Below are positions 4,074 to 6,396 of a stretch of 6,396 nt of DNA, one piece after another. The notes under the pieces are model-generated. The model was not told the origin of the DNA, did not search any database, and saw nothing but the letters and a program-made list of their open reading frames with translations. Numbering within the stretch: the first letter of the stretch is position 1; each line of letters begins with the position of its first letter. Origin of the DNA: Betaproteobacteria bacterium (GTDB taxonomy: Bacteria > Pseudomonadota > Gammaproteobacteria > Burkholderiales > Burkholderiaceae). The stretch is taken from contig JAATGO010000111.1 of NCBI GenBank assembly GCA_015654605.1, positions 1-6,396 on the forward strand, read 5' to 3'. The position numbers and the translations under genes are program-made.

Positions 4074-6396
4074 ATGTCCGCCCAACTCGATCAAGTGCTG
4101 GCACAAGCCGCGAATGACCCCGATGTCACAGAAACACAAGAATGGCTGGATGCCCTGGAAGCCGTTATTGAAGCCGAAGGGCCAGAGCGCGCACATTATC
4201 TGATGGAGCGCATGGTTGACTTGGCGCGCCGCCGTGGGGCATATATCCCGTTTTCCAGTAATACCGCTTATGTGAATACGATTCCAGCAGACCAAGGTGA
4301 ACATTGTCCCGGCAATCTGGAATATGAAGAGCGTCTGCGTTCATGGATGCGTTGGAACGCGATGGCAATGGTGGTGAAAGCGAATCGTCTTGATGGCGAT
4401 TTGGGAGGCCACTTATCCAGTTTTGCTTCATTAGCCAATATGTTGGGGATTGGGTTCAATCATTTTTGGCGTGCGCCGACAGAAGACCATGGTGGCGATT
4501 TATTGTACATTCAAGGACATTCTTCTCCTGGTGTGTATGCACGTGCCTTTCTGGAAGGACGTTTGACGGAAGAACAGTTGCTCCACTTCCGTCGTGAGGT
4601 AGATGGCAAGGGCTTATCCTCTTATCCTCATCCCAAGCTGATGCCAGATTTCTGGCAGTTTCCGACAGTGTCCATGGGGCTTGGGCCATTGATGGCAATT
4701 TATCAGGCGCGTTTCCTGAAATATCTACATGCACGTGAGATTGCAGATACTGCCAACCGTAAGGTATGGGCATTTTGTGGTGATGGCGAGATGGATGAAC
4801 CAGAATCCATGGGTGCTATCGGGATGGCAGGTCGAGAAAAGCTGGACAATCTTGTCATTGTAGTCAATTGCAATCTACAACGTCTGGATGGTCCTGTGCG
4901 TGGGAACGGTAAGATCATCCAAGAGTTGGAGTCAGACTTCCGTGGCGCAGGTTGGAATGTAGTGAAGGTCATCTGGGGTAGTGATTGGGATGAATTGCTC
5001 GCCAAGGACAAAGAAGGTATTTTGCAACGTGTGATGATGGAAACCGTTGATGGTGAATATCAGAACTACAAGGCCAAAGATGGTGCCTATGTACGCAAAC
5101 ACTTTTTTGGCAAGCATCCTAAATTGCTAGAGATGGTCAGCAAAATGTCAGATGATGATATCTGGCGCTTGACGCGTGGCGGTCATGACCCACATAAGAT
5201 TTATGCTGCTTTCAAAGTCGCGCAGGAATACAAAGGACAGCCAACTGTTTTGCTGGTCAAGAGCATCAAGGGGTATGGTTTTGGCAAGGCAGGAGAAGCA
5301 CGTAATACCGCTCACAATACCAAGAAGCTGGATGATGAAGCTATCCGTGCCATGCGTGACCGCTTCCAGTTGCCTATCTCAGATGCTGATTTACCAAGCA
5401 TTCCCTTCTTTAAGCCTGCTGACGATACTCCAGAAATGCAGTACCTGCATGAGCGTCGCAAAGCGTTGGGTGGCTATTTGCCTCATCGGCGGCAGCGTGC
5501 TGATGAACAATTACCTGTACCTGAATTGTCAGCATTTCAAGCAATGTTGGAACCAACTGCAGAAGGTCGTGAAATCTCTACGACAGCAGCGTATTCTCGT
5601 GTATTGACAGCATTGTTGCGTGACCCGCACTTGGGTAAACGGGTAGTGCCAATTATGGTTGATGAATCACGTACCTTTGGTATGGAGGGGTTATTCCGTC
5701 AGATTGGTATTTACAGTCAAGTGGGGCAATTGTATGAACCGGTCGATAAAGATCAGGTGATGTACTACCGTGAGGATAAAACAGGACAGATTCTACAAGA
5801 AGGGATCAATGAAGCTGGTGGGATGAGTTCCTGGATTGCTGCAGCAACATCTTACTCCAGCAACAACCGCATTATGATTCCGTTCTACACGTATTATTCG
5901 ATGTTCGGTTTGCAGCGTATTGGCGATCTGGCATGGGCGGCTGGAGATATGCGGGCACGCGGATTCTTACTGGGAGGGACTGCTGGTCGCACTACGCTCA
6001 ATGGAGAAGGTTTGCAGCATGAAGATGGGCACAGCCATGTACTGGCATCAACCATTCCGAATTGCATACCATACGATCCCACCTTTGCTCATGAAGTCGC
6101 TGTCATCATGCACGATGGGCTGCGGCGCATGATCGGCAATCAGGAAGATGTGTTCTATTACATTACGTTAATGAACGAGAACTACAGTCATCCTGGCCTC
6201 AAACCAGGGCAAGAGGACGGTATTCTCAAAGGTTTGTATTTGCTCAAACAAGGTGGCAAGACGAGTAAGTTACGCGTACAGTTACTGGGTTCCGGCACGA
6301 TTTTGCGTGAAGTGATTGTGGCGGCCGATTTGTTACGCGATGATTGGAAGGTCGAGGCAGATGTCTGGTCGGCACCATCATTTACTCTGCTGGCAC
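4074..6396 (+). CDS. aceE: Pyruvate dehydrogenase E1 component, homodimeric type (3' end outside window)
   Basis: Thiamine-diphosphate enzyme that decarboxylates pyruvate and transfers the acetyl group to the lipoyl domains of E2 in the cytoplasmic pyruvate dehydrogenase complex, linking glycolysis to acetyl-CoA. ATG 4074 follows AGGAGA at 4062-4067 at good spacing. The frame is open to the window edge: 774 codons, against about 890 in the family, so roughly the last 110-120 residues are missing. Visible landmarks: GGHLSSF with His113, QGHSSPGVYARAFLEGRLT with His149, and the diphosphate/Mg motif GDGEMDEPES starting at residue 236 with Asp237, Asn267 and Gln269. His414 lies in the mobile loop, Glu531 in DESRTFGMEGLF, Glu580 in QEGINE, Tyr608, and His649 in GLQHEDGHSH. 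By alignment these match E. coli His106, His142, Asp230, Asn260, Gln262, His407, Glu522, Glu571, Tyr599 and His640. No frameshift or missing key residue. It has its own promoter near 3901-3928; E2 and E3 genes would be expected downstream. Confidence 0.98.
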   Translation, partial: MSAQLDQVLAQAANDPDVTETQEWLDALEAVIEAEGPERAHYLMERMVDLARRRGAYIPFSSNTAYVNTIPADQGEHCPGNLEYEERLRSWMRWNAMAMVVKANRLDGDLGGHLSSFASLANMLGIGFNHFWRAPTEDHGGDLLYIQGHSSPGVYARAFLEGRLTEEQLLHFRREVDGKGLSSYPHPKLMPDFWQFPTVSMGLGPLMAIYQARFLKYLHAREIADTANRKVWAFCGDGEMDEPESMGAIGMAGREKLDNLVIVVNCNLQRLDGPVRGNGKIIQELESDFRGAGWNVVKVIWGSDWDELLAKDKEGILQRVMMETVDGEYQNYKAKDGAYVRKHFFGKHPKLLEMVSKMSDDDIWRLTRGGHDPHKIYAAFKVAQEYKGQPTVLLVKSIKGYGFGKAGEARNTAHNTKKLDDEAIRAMRDRFQLPISDADLPSIPFFKPADDTPEMQYLHERRKALGGYLPHRRQRADEQLPVPELSAFQAMLEPTAEGREISTTAAYSRVLTALLRDPHLGKRVVPIMVDESRTFGMEGLFRQIGIYSQVGQLYEPVDKDQVMYYREDKTGQILQEGINEAGGMSSWIAAATSYSSNNRIMIPFYTYYSMFGLQRIGDLAWAAGDMRARGFLLGGTAGRTTLNGEGLQHEDGHSHVLASTIPNCIPYDPTFAHEVAVIMHDGLRRMIGNQEDVFYYITLMNENYSHPGLKPGQEDGILKGLYLLKQGGKTSKLRVQLLGSGTILREVIVAADLLRDDWKVEADVWSAPSFTLLA

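Noticed and set aside
5176..5607. 143-residue + strand ORF
   Set aside because: It lies fully inside aceE in another frame; the aceE frame carries unmistakable family motifs across this stretch.

Overview
The window reads as chromosomal DNA of a proteobacterium. It carries a gammaproteobacterial-type (type 1) glutamate-cysteine ligase gene, gshA, and a homodimeric-type pyruvate dehydrogenase E1 gene, aceE; both families are typical of Gamma- and Betaproteobacteria. Base composition is moderate, near 45-50% GC in the aceE and gshA lines I counted. I cannot name the genus from sequence alone. There are no tRNAs, rRNAs, CRISPR repeats or recognisable insertion sequences.

Layout, left to right, all genes on the + strand. 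(1) 1-1260: the 3' part of a long unrecognised gene whose start lies outside the window. It is clearly AT-richer than the rest, especially in its first half, and looks like an accessory gene. Its stop codon sits in the loop of a perfect 11-bp inverted repeat. (2) 1261-about 1800: about 540 bases without a convincing gene but with several perfect inverted repeats and short, interrupted open frames that may be gene debris. (3) About 1810-2031: what looks like a gshA leader. It has a strong ribosome binding site in front of two overlapping tiny ORFs (one is Met-Ala-Cys-stop), a small hairpin, and a terminator-like hairpin with a short T-run about 50 bases before gshA. (4) 2032-3624: gshA, complete, with its catalytic and metal-binding residues intact. 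(5) 3625-4073: a 449-base intergenic region with one weak 20-codon ORF and a good sigma-70-type promoter for aceE. A 14-bp palindrome overlaps the -35 box, and further inverted repeats lie at the start of the leader. (6) 4074-6396: aceE, complete at the 5' end and cut by the window edge after 774 codons.

gshA makes gamma-glutamylcysteine, the first step of glutathione synthesis. aceE feeds pyruvate carbon into acetyl-CoA. The two are separated by 449 bases with a promoter for aceE, so they are probably separate transcription units rather than an operon. The most interesting unexplained structure is the gshA leader, which has the parts of a transcription attenuator (short translated ORF, hairpin, terminator). 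That reading is an inference. I did not see a clearly new multi-gene system in the window.
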